Positions 6,323-6,461 of a DNA stretch of 6,461 nucleotides are shown here, piece by piece (positions within the stretch are counted from its first letter, which is position 1; every line of letters starts with the position of its first letter). The position numbers and the translations under genes were made by a program. The notes under the pieces are model-generated. The model worked only from the letters and a program-made list of their open reading frames with translations. It was not told the DNA's origin and made no database searches. This stretch comes from JAKVJE01 sp047722305 (GTDB taxonomy: Bacteria > Actinomycetota > Actinomycetes > Actinomycetales > Microbacteriaceae): positions 1-6,461 of the forward strand of contig JBDNYM010000067.1 of NCBI GenBank assembly GCA_047722305.1. The letters run 5' to 3'.

Positions 6323-6461
6323 CAGTGCAGCTCGCCGTCCGCGTCGGCGGCCGCGGTGAGCGCGCCGCTCCAGATGAGGTCTTCGACGGCGCGGATCTGC
6401 GGCGAGGTGTACTCGTCGTGGCCGGCCGCGGGATGGGCGGCGTCGCCGGGCAGGTGGGCGG
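6322..6461 (-). CDS. hutH: C-terminus of probable histidine ammonia-lyase, cut by the right edge
   Basis: The last 45 codons of a gene entering from the right end at TGA (6324-6322). The visible segment includes DEYTSPQIRAVEDLIWSGAL, which matches the C-terminal helix of HutH-type aromatic amino acid lyases: a D-x-Y/F-x-[AS]-P-x-I start followed by a helix ending in L-(V/I)-x-SGAL. The catalytic MIO Ala-Ser-Gly loop lies outside the window, so function rests on this tail and on the operon. HutH would deaminate L-histidine to trans-urocanate, the substrate of HutU downstream. The stop overlaps the next start by one nucleotide (TGATG). Another aromatic ammonia-lyase would share the tail, but the hut context makes HutH by far the likeliest. 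Confidence 0.85.
   Translation of the reverse strand, partial: AHLPGDAAHPAAGHDEYTSPQIRAVEDLIWSGALTAAADADGELH

Noticed and set aside
6322..6461. Other aromatic amino acid ammonia-lyase instead of HutH
   Set aside because: The tail alone cannot separate them, but overlap with four hut-pathway genes makes histidine ammonia-lyase much more likely.

Overview
The window is very GC-rich DNA with GC-loaded third codon positions and strong AGGAGG-type ribosome binding sites. It looks like an actinobacterium (Actinomycetota); I cannot name a genus from sequence alone. Almost all of it is one minus-strand operon for histidine breakdown, read right to left.

From right to left in transcription order: the last 45 codons of a probable histidine ammonia-lyase (hutH, 6322-6461, cut by the window edge); an M20-family amidohydrolase of the allantoate amidohydrolase/N-carbamoyl-amino-acid hydrolase type (4955-6322); formimidoylglutamate deiminase (hutF, 3630-4958); imidazolonepropionase (hutI, 2368-3633); and urocanate hydratase of the long, animal-like type (hutU, 299-2371). 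Every junction overlaps: one 1-nt TGATG, then three 4-nt ATGA overlaps. The genes are therefore almost certainly one transcript with coupled translation. The promoter and any regulator lie beyond the right edge.

Together they encode histidine -> urocanate (HutH) -> imidazolone propionate (HutU) -> N-formimino-L-glutamate (HutI) -> N-formyl-L-glutamate + ammonia (HutF). The expected last enzyme, the HutG deformylase, is not in the window. The M20 enzyme sits in the operon between hutH and hutF and is the natural candidate to release glutamate and formate.

Left of hutU is a 208-nt gap (91-298). It holds a nested set of inverted repeats built from four copies of an 11-nt unit (192-282) and then a possible -10 element. 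A well-placed Shine-Dalgarno sequence follows, leading to the start of a further minus-strand gene (1-90) that runs off the left edge and cannot be identified.

The most useful points for a second look are the M20 enzyme as a deformylase replacement and the nested palindromic element after hutU.
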